Notes under the pieces: model-generated
Seen by the model: only the letters and a program-made list of their open reading frames with translations
The model's database searches: none
Told to the model about the DNA's origin: nothing
Program-made: the position numbers and the translations under genes
Shown: one piece after another, positions 53,442-64,000 of the stretch
How the letters are laid out: every line of letters starts with the position of its first letter
Numbering within the stretch: position 1 is the first letter of the stretch
Origin: Methylobacter sp015476545
GTDB taxonomy: Bacteria; Pseudomonadota; Gammaproteobacteria; Methylococcales; Methylomonadaceae
Assembly (NCBI RefSeq): GCF_052162025.1
Contig: NZ_CP197401.1
Location: 1,550,001 to 1,614,000, forward strand
DNA length: 64,000 nt
Direction of reading: 5' to 3'

Positions 53442-53861
53442 ATGTTTGAAACTCAAGATTTAAAGAATGCTGGTCTCAAGGTCACGTTGCCTCGGGTCAA
53501 GATTCTGCAAATTTTAGAAAAACAAGTTGATGAACATCATCTGACGGCTGAAAAGGTTTATAAAATCCTGTTGAGCGAGGATGAGGACATCGGCCTGGCT
53601 ACGGTTTACCGGGTTTTAACCCAGTTTGAAGCCGCAGGTCTGGTGACTCGGCATCATTTTGAAGGCGGAAACTCTGTTTTTGAGCTGGCCAAAGGTGATC
53701 ACCATGACCACATTCTCTGCATGAAATGTGGTAAAGTGGACGAGTTTACCGATGAGCTTATTGAAGCCCGTCAGAGAGAAATTGCAGAAAAACTGGGCTA
53801 TGAGCTGACCGACCATAGTCTTCATTTGTACGGCTACTGCTCTGCCTGCAGAAAATCCTGA
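53442..53861 (+). CDS. fur: Ferric uptake regulator
   Basis: A 139-residue iron-responsive repressor. The winged helix region has KVTLPRVKILQILEKQ and IGLATVYRVLTQFEAAGLV; metal sites follow in RHHFEGGNSVFELAKGDHHD and HILCMKCGKVDEF; the C-terminal YGYCSACRKS supplies the second Cys pair for structural zinc. It is followed 23 nt later by the Lol permease gene. Confidence 0.97.
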   Translation: MFETQDLKNAGLKVTLPRVKILQILEKQVDEHHLTAEKVYKILLSEDEDIGLATVYRVLTQFEAAGLVTRHHFEGGNSVFELAKGDHHDHILCMKCGKVDEFTDELIEARQREIAEKLGYELTDHSLHLYGYCSACRKS

Positions 53862-53884
53862 TTCCCCCTTAATTTACGGACTCC

Positions 53885-55124
53885 ATGTTTAAACCGCTTA
53901 TTTTTTATATCGGCTTGCGCTATACGCGAGCCAAACGCCGTACTCGTTTCATTTCTTTTATCACATTAACCTCTGTTTTGGGGATAGCTCTTGGCGTCAC
54001 GGCACTGATTACGGTGTTGTCGGTCATGAATGGTTTTGAAGCCGAGCTGCGCGAGCGGATTCTCGGCATGACTTCGCATGCCACGATCACCGGCAAATAC
54101 GGCCGGTTGGATAATTGGCGGGAATTGCAACCGAAAATCACACAATATCCGCATGTTGAGGCGGCCGCCCCTTTTGTCGACGGGCAAGTCATGATTAATT
54201 CCGGCCAGCGCGTCAGCGGTACCTTGTTGAGCGGGATTTTGCCTGAATATGAGTCTTCTGTTTCGGATGTCGCCAACAAAATGAAAGTGGGGCAGCTATC
54301 TCAACTTGTTCCCGGTGAGTTTGGCGTTGTTCTGGGCGCGGAACTGGCGAGTTATCTGGGCGTTATCGTCGGCGACAAAATCACCATCATCACTCCGCAG
54401 GTTAATCCGACGCCGGCCGGCATTTTGCCGCGCATGCGGCGGTTCACCGTGACGGGCATTTTTCAAGTCGGCATGTATGAGTACGATCGCAACCTGGCAA
54501 TCATTCATATTGATGACGCCGCTAAATTGTTCCGTTTAGGCGATTCGGTGTCAGGGCTCAGGATCAAGCTGGACGATTTGTTCAATGCGCCCAAGATCAC
54601 GCGCGCCATGGCGGCCGATTTCTATGATGAATACCGGGTCGGCGACTGGACTCAGGCTCACAGCAACTTCTTCCGCGCGATTCAGACTGAAAAGCGGGTC
54701 ATGTTTATTATCCTGCTGTTGATAGTGGCCGTAGCGGCTTTTAACATCGTATCGACGCTCGTTATGGTGGTCACCGACAAGCGCGGCGATATCGCCATTC
54801 TGAAAACCCAGGGGCTGACTTCGCGTTCGGTCATGGGCATTTTTATGGTGCTGGGCACGGTCATCGGCGCCGTCGGCACGCTTTGCGGCACCATAGGCGG
54901 CGTTGCGCTGGCGTTAAATGTTGAAACGATAGTGCCGGCCATTGAGAAATTGTTTCAGGTTCAGTTCATGGCGGCCGATGTGTACTACATCAGTCAATTG
55001 CCTTCCAAGCTGGTCTGGACAGATGTCTATGTGATCGCGAGCATGGCCTTCTTTTTGTCGCTGGCTGCGACCATTTATCCTGCCTGGCAGGCATCCAAAA
55101 TCAATCCTGCGGAAGTTCTGAGAT

Positions 55125-55132
<8 letters not shown>
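53885..55132 (+). CDS. Lipoprotein-releasing permease (LolC/E/F family)
   Basis: A 415-residue FtsX-family membrane protein: one N-terminal helix, a periplasmic domain (about 45-265) and three C-terminal helices. It contains SFITLTSVLGIALGVTALIT, GAELASYLGVIVGDKITIIT and a C-terminal PAWQASKINPAEVLRYE. Only one permease gene precedes lolD, and none follows. Many bacteria have LolC and LolE; a single permease would be the LolF type, which forms a homodimer with LolD. Its stop overlaps lolD by 8 nt. Confidence 0.9.
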
Positions 55133-55805
<673 letters not shown>

Positions 55806-55854
55806 AGATGAAGGTTAAACAGGCTGTGCGCTTGTTTAACCGCAACTTCTGCGC

Positions 55855-56364
55855 TTATCTTTGCTTTCTTTCAGTCCATTTTTTCATGACATGGTAGCGC
55901 CAGAATTCATTGACGCCGAAGTATCCGGCGGTTGAACACATAATACCCACGACCAGACAGCCGACAAGAAACGGCTCCCAGGTATTGCCGATCCCTGTCA
56001 TGATGCTGTCTATCGAGAACTCAAAGTCTTCGCTGGGCGAGGGTTCATTTAAGAACCAAAGCCCGGCCAGATAGGCAAAATAAAACATCGGCGGCATGGT
56101 TAAGGGGTTGGTTATCCAGACCAGCGCGACGGAAATCGGCAGGTTGGCTCTGAGATAAAATGCCACTGCGGCTGCGATGGCCATTTGTCCCGGCGTTGGA
56201 ATCCAGGCTACAAAAAGACCTACAGCCGCTGCCATAGACACGGACCGGCGGTTTAAATGCCAGAGGTTGGGGTCATGCAGCCTGTCGCCTAGAAACTGAA
56301 GATTTTTATGATTTTTAATTGTTTCGGGTTTGGGCAGGTATTTTTGTATCAGTTTTTTGGGCAT
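55855..56364 (-). CDS. DUF2062 membrane protein
   Basis: A 169-residue protein with about three membrane helices: LNRRSVSMAAAVGLFVAWIP, TPGQMAIAAAVAFYLRANLP and ISVALVWITNPLTMPPMFYF are typical of DUF2062. Function unknown. It diverges from comEC with a gap of about 50 nt. Confidence 0.88.
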   Translation of the reverse strand: MPKKLIQKYLPKPETIKNHKNLQFLGDRLHDPNLWHLNRRSVSMAAAVGLFVAWIPTPGQMAIAAAVAFYLRANLPISVALVWITNPLTMPPMFYFAYLAGLWFLNEPSPSEDFEFSIDSIMTGIGNTWEPFLVGCLVVGIMCSTAGYFGVNEFWRYHVMKKWTERKQR

Positions 56365-56411
56365 TATGTCTGCATTGCAAAGTTGCTTAATTCATCAAGT
56401 TTATCAGGTTT

Positions 56412-58703
56412 TTGTCGACCCCAAAATACCAGGAAAGAATGCTCGTTTCCACGCTGTTATTTTTAGCTGGCGTTTTGCTGGTCCAGCAGTTGCCGACGTT
56501 GCCGGCTGCCGAGTGGCTAGCGGCCGGCGCAATCATCGCCGGTTTGATGGCATGGTGGCGCTTTTGGCGGGGGCTGTTTTTCATGATGGGCGTTTTATGG
56601 GCGGTGCTGTTTGCAATGAACAGGCTGTCGGACAGGCTGCCCCAATCGCTTGAAGGAATCGACATACCCGTTAAAGGCATCATTGCCGATTTGCCGGAAC
56701 AGGATGAAAAGCGCGCCCGCTTCGATTTTGTTGTTACCGATTCCGCCCGGGATCTGCCTTCGAAAATTAAATTAAGCTGGTATTACCCCAAACATGGGAT
56801 TAAGGCTGGCCAGCAATGGTCGTTTACGGTCAAGTTGAAGCGCCCGCATGGCAATTTGAATCCCGGCGCATTTGACTATGAGCGCTGGCTGTTCACGGAG
56901 GGCATCGGTGCGACAGGGTATGTGCGCAACAGTCCGGCGCCTGTACTGCTGTCTGACGAGCCGGCCTGGTACAGTATTTCGGCAGGGCGGCAGCTTATAA
57001 TCGACCGGTTGTCGCAGCAGTTGGGCGACAGTCAGAGCGTGGCGCTTGTCAAAGCGCTGGCTATTGGCGATGGCAGCAGTATCCCGCAGGCGCAATGGGA
57101 GGTTTTTCGTAAGACCGGCACGCTCCATCTGATGGTGATTTCCGGTTCGCATATCGGTTTGATCGCCGGACTGGTTTATTTTATCGTGCTCAGGTGCTGG
57201 GCATGGACGAACCTGTTGGCCTGGCCGCCTCAACGAGTTGCCGCATTGTCGGCATTAGTCGCCGGCATCCTGTATTCGGCATTGGCCGGATTTTCGATAC
57301 CGACACAGCGCGCGGTGGTCATGCTGGCTATTTTCATGGCTGCCGTTGTTCTTCAGCGCAATACCCATTCCTTCAACACATTGGCCGTCGCTCTGTTCGC
57401 GGTTTTATTGCTGGACCCGTCGGCCGTCCTGTCGGCAGGGTTCTGGCTTTCATTTCTGGCTGTGGCAGTGATTGTCTATGCCGTTGGCGGGCGCCTGGGC
57501 AGGCCTGGCTATCTGGAAGGCGTCATAAAGATAAATTGGGCTACGACCGTGGCCTTATCGCCGTTGTCATTGTTGTTTTTTCAGCAGATTTCGTTGATTG
57601 CGCCATTGGCTAATCTGATTGCGGTGCCCGTTGTCAGTTTTCTGGCTGTGCCGCTGTCGCTGCTGGTGGTGATAACGGTGTTTGTATGGCCGGCATTGGC
57701 CGGTAAGCTGTTTTTTCTCGTTGATACCGTGCTGCAGGGTTTGTGGTGGATTTTGAACGAATTGGCGGCGGCGCCTCTGTCCGTAATCAATCATGCGCAG
57801 CCTCCGCTCTGGGCATTGTGCTTCGCCGTGCCGGGTGTGCTGGTCATGCTTGCGCCGGCCGGCATGCCGGCCCGTTGGCTGGGGTTGGCTATGTTTCTGC
57901 CGCTGGCCTTTACGGAATCGGAACGCCTTGAATCGGACGGTTTCAGGATGACCTTGCTGGATGTCGGTCAAGGTCTGTCGGCGGTCGTGCAAACATCCCA
58001 TCATGTGCTTGTGTTCGATGCCGGCGCGAAATTTTCCGAGCAAAGCGATATGGGCCAGAGCGTGCTGCTGCCTTTTTTACGTCAGCAGGGCGTCGAGAAA
58101 ATCGATAGCCTGATCATCAGCCATGGCGATAATGACCATATTGGCGGCGCCGACTCATTACTGGCAGGCATTGAGGCCGAACAAGTGCTTACCAGTGTGC
58201 CGCAGCAGCTAAGCGGCCATTCGCCCGTTGCGTGTGCGGCAGGGCAGTCCTGGCATTGGGATGGCGTGACATTCATGATGTTGTCGCCGCGCTCGTCCAA
58301 TTTCGTTTCAGAAAACGACAATTCCTGCGTCCTGAGAATTCAGTCTGATAAGGGCTCTGTGCTGTTGACGGGCGATATCGAAGCGGCGGCGGAATCCTGG
58401 CTGGTTGAGGCTTATGGCGAGCAGCTAAAGACGGATGTGCTGATCGCAGCGCACCACGGCAGTAAAACCTCATCAACTTCGACGTTTCTGCAAACCGTTC
58501 ATCCCGATTATGTACTCATTCCAGCCGGCTATCGCAATCAATTCGGCTTTCCCCATCAGTCCGTATTGAAGCGCTATCAGGACATAGAAGCGAAGTGGCT
58601 GAATGTTGCCGATCAAGGCGCGATTTTTGTCAAAGCCGGCAAAGAATCACTAATCGTGCATACCATGCGGACGACAGAAAGCAGATACTGGAACAGCCAT
58701 TGA
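56412..58703 (+). CDS. comEC: DNA uptake channel ComEC/Rec2
   Basis: A 763-residue inner membrane protein that carries single-stranded DNA across the membrane in natural transformation. The N-terminal DUF4131 region and competence domain (HLMVISGSHIGLIAGLVYFI; LAGFSIPTQRAVVMLAIFMA) precede a C-terminal metallo-beta-lactamase domain (LDVGQGLSAVVQ; ISHGDNDHIGGADSLL; LLTGDIEAAAE; AAHHGSKTSS). The frame opens with TTG 56412; ATG 56439 with AGGAAAG close upstream is a good alternative. Together with the pilus genes it hints at competence, but the other com genes are not in view. Confidence 0.93.
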   Translation: MSTPKYQERMLVSTLLFLAGVLLVQQLPTLPAAEWLAAGAIIAGLMAWWRFWRGLFFMMGVLWAVLFAMNRLSDRLPQSLEGIDIPVKGIIADLPEQDEKRARFDFVVTDSARDLPSKIKLSWYYPKHGIKAGQQWSFTVKLKRPHGNLNPGAFDYERWLFTEGIGATGYVRNSPAPVLLSDEPAWYSISAGRQLIIDRLSQQLGDSQSVALVKALAIGDGSSIPQAQWEVFRKTGTLHLMVISGSHIGLIAGLVYFIVLRCWAWTNLLAWPPQRVAALSALVAGILYSALAGFSIPTQRAVVMLAIFMAAVVLQRNTHSFNTLAVALFAVLLLDPSAVLSAGFWLSFLAVAVIVYAVGGRLGRPGYLEGVIKINWATTVALSPLSLLFFQQISLIAPLANLIAVPVVSFLAVPLSLLVVITVFVWPALAGKLFFLVDTVLQGLWWILNELAAAPLSVINHAQPPLWALCFAVPGVLVMLAPAGMPARWLGLAMFLPLAFTESERLESDGFRMTLLDVGQGLSAVVQTSHHVLVFDAGAKFSEQSDMGQSVLLPFLRQQGVEKIDSLIISHGDNDHIGGADSLLAGIEAEQVLTSVPQQLSGHSPVACAAGQSWHWDGVTFMMLSPRSSNFVSENDNSCVLRIQSDKGSVLLTGDIEAAAESWLVEAYGEQLKTDVLIAAHHGSKTSSTSTFLQTVHPDYVLIPAGYRNQFGFPHQSVLKRYQDIEAKWLNVADQGAIFVKAGKESLIVHTMRTTESRYWNSH

Positions 58704-58737
58704 TTATTGTGATGATACCTTGACAATAACCAAGTTC

Positions 58738-58774
58738 TTTACTACGGAATTAAATAGGACTAAAATAGTCCTTA
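58738..58774 (+). promoter_or_regulatory. Promoter and IscR-type operator of the SUF regulator
   Basis: TTTACT (58738-58743), 17 bp and TAAAAT (58761-58766) form a promoter. The -10 box lies inside the palindrome AGGACTAAAATAGTCCT (58756-58772), whose core GACT-AAAAT-AGTC fits the type 1 IscR box pattern GACT-RWWWY-AGTC. Binding there would block transcription, so autoregulation is likely. Confidence 0.7.
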
Positions 58775-58789
58775 ATTAGAGAGGTAGGT

Positions 58790-59239
58790 ATGTTACGGCT
58801 GAGCAAATTAACTGACTATGCAACGGTTGTCTTGAGCTTTATGGCAAGAGATCGATCGCATGTGCATGCGGCTATGGAAATAGCGGCGGCAACGGGTATT
58901 GCTTTACCGACGGTCAGCAAGATTCTGAAACTGCTCGTGAAAGCGGATGTGCTGATTTCCACGCGCGGCGCCAAAGGCGGCTATGCATTGGCCAGAGTTC
59001 CCGAGAAAATCAGCGTGGCAGCCATTATCAGCGCGCTGGAAGGGCCGATTGCGCTGACCGAATGCAGTATTTCCCATCAAGGCTGCGAGCAGGCTACGGG
59101 CTGCGATATTCGCAGCAACTGGGGAGTAATTAACCGGACGATTCATAATGCCCTGGAGTCCGTGACTCTGGCGGATTTGATCAGACCTACCGTCGTGCCG
59201 GAAGAGGTTTTCATTCCGGTGACCAGTTTATATCGTTAA
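58790..59239 (+). CDS. Rrf2-family SUF regulator
   Basis: A 149-residue winged-helix regulator. The DNA-binding part is MLRLSKLTDYATVVLSFMAR followed by ATGIALPTVSKILKLLVKAD. Three Cys residues near 93-106 (ECSISHQGCEQATGCDI) are placed to bind an iron-sulfur cluster, as in IscR-like proteins. It probably senses cluster status and controls the downstream suf genes and itself. It lies 14 nt before sufB. Confidence 0.9.
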   Translation: MLRLSKLTDYATVVLSFMARDRSHVHAAMEIAAATGIALPTVSKILKLLVKADVLISTRGAKGGYALARVPEKISVAAIISALEGPIALTECSISHQGCEQATGCDIRSNWGVINRTIHNALESVTLADLIRPTVVPEEVFIPVTSLYR

Positions 59240-59253
59240 ATTTAGAGTTGTTT

Positions 59254-60701
<1,448 letters not shown>

Positions 60702-60702
<1 letters not shown>

Positions 60703-60962
60703 TGGGCAAGTACGATAAATTACTCACCAAGCTATTGAGCGGACGTTCCGATAATAATATTTCGTTTTTGGAACTTATGCAGTTGCTGCAACGGTTACAG
60801 TTTGATGTCAGGATACACGGCGATCATCATATTTTTACTCGTGATGGTATTGCTGAAATTCTGAATTTACAGCCTAGAGGCGCCATGGCGAAAGCCTATC
60901 AGGTCAAACAAGTGAGGCAAATTATTGTGAATTATCATTTGGGGTTGAAACATGACCAGTAA
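60702..60962 (+). CDS. hicA: HicA-type mRNA interferase toxin
   Basis: An 86-residue toxin of the HicA family; the catalytic His lies in IHGDHHIFTRDGI (about 37-49), and EILNLQPRGAMAKAYQVKQV fits the family. The start is GTG 60702, overlapping the sufB stop by one base (TAGTG), so it would be translated only if sufB is. HicA cleaves mRNA. It precedes hicB, with 11 nt overlap, the classical order. Alternatively inactive, but no changed catalytic residue is seen. Confidence 0.88.
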
Positions 60963-61164
60963 GTACGAAATGATTATCTATTGGAGTGAGCAAGATCAGT
61001 CTTATATTGTTGAGGTTCCTGAATTGCCGGGCTGTATGGCGGACGGCAATAGTTACCAAGAGGCCGTTCGAAATGCTGAACAAGTGATCAATGAATGGAT
61101 GGAAACGGCCAAGGAGTTAGGGCGTTCTATTCCGGAACCGAAAGGGCGCTTATTGTATGCGTAA
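60952..61164 (+). CDS. hicB: HicB-type antitoxin
   Basis: A 70-residue antitoxin: MIIYWSEQDQSYIVEVPELP, GCMADGNSYQEAVRNAEQVI and EWMETAKELGRSIPEPKG form the HicB partial RNase H-like fold. It lacks a C-terminal DNA-binding domain, so autoregulation by this protein is doubtful. Stop at 61164; sufC follows after 73 nt. Confidence 0.9.
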   Translation: MTSKYEMIIYWSEQDQSYIVEVPELPGCMADGNSYQEAVRNAEQVINEWMETAKELGRSIPEPKGRLLYA

Positions 61165-61237
61165 TTAGCGCGAGCCAATGATTGGCATAGCTTTGGCGTA
61201 AACCATCAAATAATTTTTATAGTCAGGTAAAACAAAT

Positions 61238-61981
61238 ATGCTCAGCATAGAAAATCTTCACGTCAGCGTAGGCGACAAGCCCATTCTCAAAGGCATCAAT
61301 CTGCAGATCAATGCCGGCGAGATTCACGCCATCATGGGGCCGAACGGGTCCGGCAAAAGCACTCTGTCGCATGTATTGTCAGGCAAGAGCGGTTATACCG
61401 TAACGGAAGGTTCTATCACTTACCAGAACAAGAATCTGGTGGACATGGCGCCTGAAATCCGCGCGCGTGAAGGTGTATTTCTGGCCTTTCAGTATCCGGT
61501 AGAAATTCCGGGCGTCAGCAATATTTACTTATTGAAAGCAGCGCTGAACGCCATTCGCAAACATCACGGCCAGCCGGAAGTCGATGCGATGGATTTCCTG
61601 ACCTTGGTCAAGGACAAGGTCCGTCTGTTGGAGATGGATGAACGGTTCCTGTACCGCGCCGTCAATGAAGGTTTTTCGGGCGGCGAAAAGAAACGCAACG
61701 AGATTCTGCAGATGGCGATAATGGAGCCCAAATTGTGCATTCTCGATGAAACCGACTCGGGTCTGGACATCGATGCGCTGAGAATCGTTGCAGATGGCGT
61801 CAACTCCTTGCGTTCGCCGGAGCGCTCGTTTGTCATGGTGACGCATTATCAGCGTCTGCTGAATTACATCAAACCGGACTTCGTGCATGTACTGGCTCAC
61901 GGGCAAATCGTCAAATCCGGCGGTCCCGAGCTGGCATTGGAGCTGGAAGAGAAAGGTTACAGTTGGATTGAGGCTGCTTGA
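61238..61981 (+). CDS. sufC: Fe-S cluster assembly ATPase SufC
   Basis: A 247-residue ABC ATPase of the SUF complex. Walker A is GPNGSGKSTLSHVLSG (about 35-50), the signature is FSGGEKKRNEILQMAI, Walker B is CILDETDSGLDIDAL. It shares its last base with the sufD start (TGATG). Confidence 0.97.
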   Translation: MLSIENLHVSVGDKPILKGINLQINAGEIHAIMGPNGSGKSTLSHVLSGKSGYTVTEGSITYQNKNLVDMAPEIRAREGVFLAFQYPVEIPGVSNIYLLKAALNAIRKHHGQPEVDAMDFLTLVKDKVRLLEMDERFLYRAVNEGFSGGEKKRNEILQMAIMEPKLCILDETDSGLDIDALRIVADGVNSLRSPERSFVMVTHYQRLLNYIKPDFVHVLAHGQIVKSGGPELALELEEKGYSWIEAA

Positions 61982-63303
61982 TGACTACAGCAACAGCAAG
62001 CCGTTATACGGCTGAATATCAAACCATAGCGCCAGCTTTGCCAGGGCAATCTCTGCCTTGGCTGCAGCAATTAAGAAGCGAGGCGCTGGCGGCATTTTCA
62101 GTGCACGGTTTTCCGTCGCTGCGCGAAGAAGAATGGCGTTACACGAATGTGTCCGCGATCGAGAAAAAGCTGTTTAAACCGGTCACCGGTTTAACGGCCG
62201 GTAGCGTTGACGCGGACTGGCTGAAACAGCACCAACTGGAAGATGCCTGGTCGGTCGTGTTGATTGACGGACATTTCTCAGCTGAATTATCGGTGCTGGA
62301 CGGTCTGCCCGAGTCGGTCTCCGTGATGAGCATGGCCGAGGCGCTGAATTCGCAGTCTGCGCTGCTGGAGCAGCATGTGGGCCGCGCCGTGGCGAATGAG
62401 GAGAACAGTTTCATCGCTTTCAACATGGCCTGGTTCACCGATGGGTTGTTTGTGCATGTGCCGGCTAAACAGGTATTGGCTAAACCGGTGCAGTTGCTGC
62501 ACATTGCTACGCAGGCCGATACGCTGGCCGCAACGCGCAACGTCGTCGTTGTCGATGACATGGCCGAGGCGCAAGTTATAGAGACGTTCGTCGGCCTGGA
62601 TCAGGCTTATCTGTCGGCAGCCGTTACCGAAGTGTTCGTTGGGCCTAATGCGGATCTGACCCTGTTTAAACAGCAAAGCGAGTCCGAGAAGGCTTACCAT
62701 TTCGGCGGCATTTACGTTAAGCAGGCGCGCGACGCGCGGTTCAGGCACCATAACTTCGCCTTTGGCAGCCTGCTGGCGCGCAGCGATATCCATACCGATC
62801 TCGATCATGCGTCCGAATGCGAGCTGAACGGCCTGTTTTTAGGCAGCAAACGCCAGCATATCGACAACCATACGCGCATCAACCACTTGAAGCCGCGCGG
62901 AATCAGCCGCGAAGTCTACAAAGGCGTGCTCGGCGACAGGGCGCGCGGCGTGTTCCAGGGGCGCGTGATTGTGGCGCAGGATGCGCAGAACACCGATTCG
63001 GAAATGAATAACCGCAATCTGCTGTTGTCCGAAGATGCCGAAGTCGACACCAAGCCGCAGCTGGAGATTTACGCCGATGACGTCAAATGCGGCCATGGCG
63101 TGACGGTAGGCCAGCTCGATGAGAAATCGATTTTTTACCTGCAATCGCGCTGCGTTGATGAGGAGACGGCCCGCAATATGCTGACTTTTGCGTTTGCCAA
63201 CGAGATGGTCGATAAGGTCAAGATCAAAAGTCTGCACGATAGAATTCTGGAGCAGGTGTTGGCGCGGTTCCCACAGGAAGGCGTCAAAAAGGAATGGCTG
63301 TAA
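61981..63303 (+). CDS. sufD: Fe-S cluster assembly protein SufD
   Basis: A 440-residue partner of SufB. Motifs: FPSLREEEWRYTNVSAIEKK at the N terminus and, in the core, SDIHTDLDHASECELNGLFL, NHTRINHLKPRGISREVYKG and EIYADDVKCGHGVTVGQLDE. The ATG overlaps sufC by 1 nt. sufS follows after about 90 nt. Confidence 0.96.
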   Translation: MTTATASRYTAEYQTIAPALPGQSLPWLQQLRSEALAAFSVHGFPSLREEEWRYTNVSAIEKKLFKPVTGLTAGSVDADWLKQHQLEDAWSVVLIDGHFSAELSVLDGLPESVSVMSMAEALNSQSALLEQHVGRAVANEENSFIAFNMAWFTDGLFVHVPAKQVLAKPVQLLHIATQADTLAATRNVVVVDDMAEAQVIETFVGLDQAYLSAAVTEVFVGPNADLTLFKQQSESEKAYHFGGIYVKQARDARFRHHNFAFGSLLARSDIHTDLDHASECELNGLFLGSKRQHIDNHTRINHLKPRGISREVYKGVLGDRARGVFQGRVIVAQDAQNTDSEMNNRNLLLSEDAEVDTKPQLEIYADDVKCGHGVTVGQLDEKSIFYLQSRCVDEETARNMLTFAFANEMVDKVKIKSLHDRILEQVLARFPQEGVKKEWL

Positions 63304-63347
63304 GCCGAGACGGCATTTTTCAAGTTAATCAAGATAAATAGTATGTG

Positions 63348-63368
63348 GCGCTGCTGGCCCAGCAGCGC
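63348..63368 (+). other. Hairpin between sufD and sufS
   Basis: Perfect 9-bp arms GCGCTGCTG and CAGCAGCGC with a 3-nt loop, 25 nt before the sufS ATG. It has no T run. It may modulate sufS expression or mark an RNA processing site. Confidence 0.5.
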
Positions 63369-63393
63369 ATAAACTCTGGAAATATTTAAAGTT

Positions 63394-64000
63394 ATGACCC
63401 ATTTTCCCGTAGCAAAAATTCGTGCTGATTTTCCTATTCTGGACCAGAAAATCCGCAACAAACCCTTGGTTTACCTGGACAATGCCGCCACTTGCCAGAA
63501 GCCCAACGCGGTCATCGACGCTATCTCGCATTTGTATCGCCACAATTACGCCAATGTGCACCGCGGCGTGCATGCGTTGAGCGTGCGTTCCACCGATCAG
63601 TTCGAAGCGGCGCGGATCAAGGTCAAGGATTTCATCAACGCGGCCAGCGACAAAGAGATTATTTTTGTCAAAGGCACGACGGAAGCCATCAACCTGGTCG
63701 CCCAGACCTTCGGCCGGGCCAATATCAAGGCCGGCGACGAAATCGTGATCAGCGCCATGGAGCATCACTCCAATATCGTGCCCTGGCAAATGCTGTGCCA
63801 ACAGACCGGCGCGGTATTAAAAGTCGCACCGATCAATCACAAAGGCGAATTGATTTACGATGAATTTGAAAAACTGCTGAACGATAAAACCAAGCTGGTT
63901 TCCATCGTGCATATGTCCAATGCCCTGGGCACAGTCAATCCGGTCAAGAGGATCATTGCCGCAGCGCACAGCAAGGGCATTCCGGTATTGCTGGACGGCG
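63394..64000 (+). CDS. sufS: Cysteine desulfurase SufS (cut by the window end)
   Basis: The first 202 codons of a PLP enzyme that takes sulfur from cysteine for the SUF scaffold. Seen: FPILDQKIRNKPLVYLDNAA, HRGVHALSVRSTDQFEAARI, EAINLVAQTFGRANIKAGDE and ISAMEHHSNIVPWQMLC. The PLP lysine and the catalytic Cys lie beyond the window. ATG 63394 matches the usual start. It is intact as far as it goes. Confidence 0.95.
   Translation, partial: MTHFPVAKIRADFPILDQKIRNKPLVYLDNAATCQKPNAVIDAISHLYRHNYANVHRGVHALSVRSTDQFEAARIKVKDFINAASDKEIIFVKGTTEAINLVAQTFGRANIKAGDEIVISAMEHHSNIVPWQMLCQQTGAVLKVAPINHKGELIYDEFEKLLNDKTKLVSIVHMSNALGTVNPVKRIIAAAHSKGIPVLLDG

Overview
ORGANISM. The window comes from a Gram-negative gammaproteobacterium. 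It carries BamE, Lol lipoprotein-export genes, a RatA-RnfH / BamE / Fur cluster, PpnP, an ABC-F protein of the YbiT type, fused PntA and a Tad pilus locus. The mix (Tad pilus, copper ATPase, PntAB, long PBP1-like enzyme, VTT-reductase fusion, abundant palindromic intergenic repeats, roughly 50% GC) resembles methanotrophs of the Methylococcales. No methane oxidation gene is present, so that assignment is inference. LAYOUT. 0.5-8.6 kb: transhydrogenase pntAB, a copper P-type ATPase, a zinc alcohol dehydrogenase and a CNNM/CorC-type membrane protein. 8.7-13.4 kb: a large hybrid histidine kinase, a stand-alone WGR protein and an LprI-like periplasmic protein. 13.4-16.9 kb: an orphan Cas9 homologue with no cas1, cas2 or CRISPR array nearby. 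It has lost the RuvC-I Asp (Ser9), the RuvC-II Glu (Gln501) and the first HNH Asp (Gly588), while keeping the Cas9 fold signatures. A small RNA gene, inferred from a promoter and a terminator, diverges from it; this is the most notable locus. 16.9-26.2 kb: a VTT-flavoprotein reductase fusion, a very long class A PBP, small exported and membrane proteins, a membrane protein with a CXXCH haem motif, and several MITE-like and REP-like repeats. 26.5-37.9 kb: a Tad/Flp pilus locus (flp, cpaA, tadE, then cpaB, cpaC, cpaE, cpaF, tadB, tadC, tadD, DUF3613, tadG). 38.2-41.7 kb: c-di-GMP genes (GGDEF with I-site; degenerate EAL coupled to a degenerate receiver) around a DUF2721 protein. 41.9-50.6 kb: second-type EF-G, YbiT, NYN protein, PpnP, and a compact smpB - hydrolase - hopJ - FAD oxidoreductase - methyltransferase operon. 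50.7-58.7 kb: SNF transporter, ratA, rnfH, bamE, fur, a single Lol permease with LolD, DUF2062 and ComEC. 58.7-64.0 kb: a SUF iron-sulfur operon (Rrf2 regulator with an IscR-type operator, sufB, hicA, hicB, sufC, sufD, sufS cut by the window end) with a HicAB toxin-antitoxin pair inside it. HOW IT FITS TOGETHER. Most of the window is core housekeeping and surface-structure genes. The accessory signals are the inactivated orphan Cas9 with its candidate RNA, the hicAB insertion in suf, and the dispersed inverted-repeat elements that fill most longer intergenic gaps.
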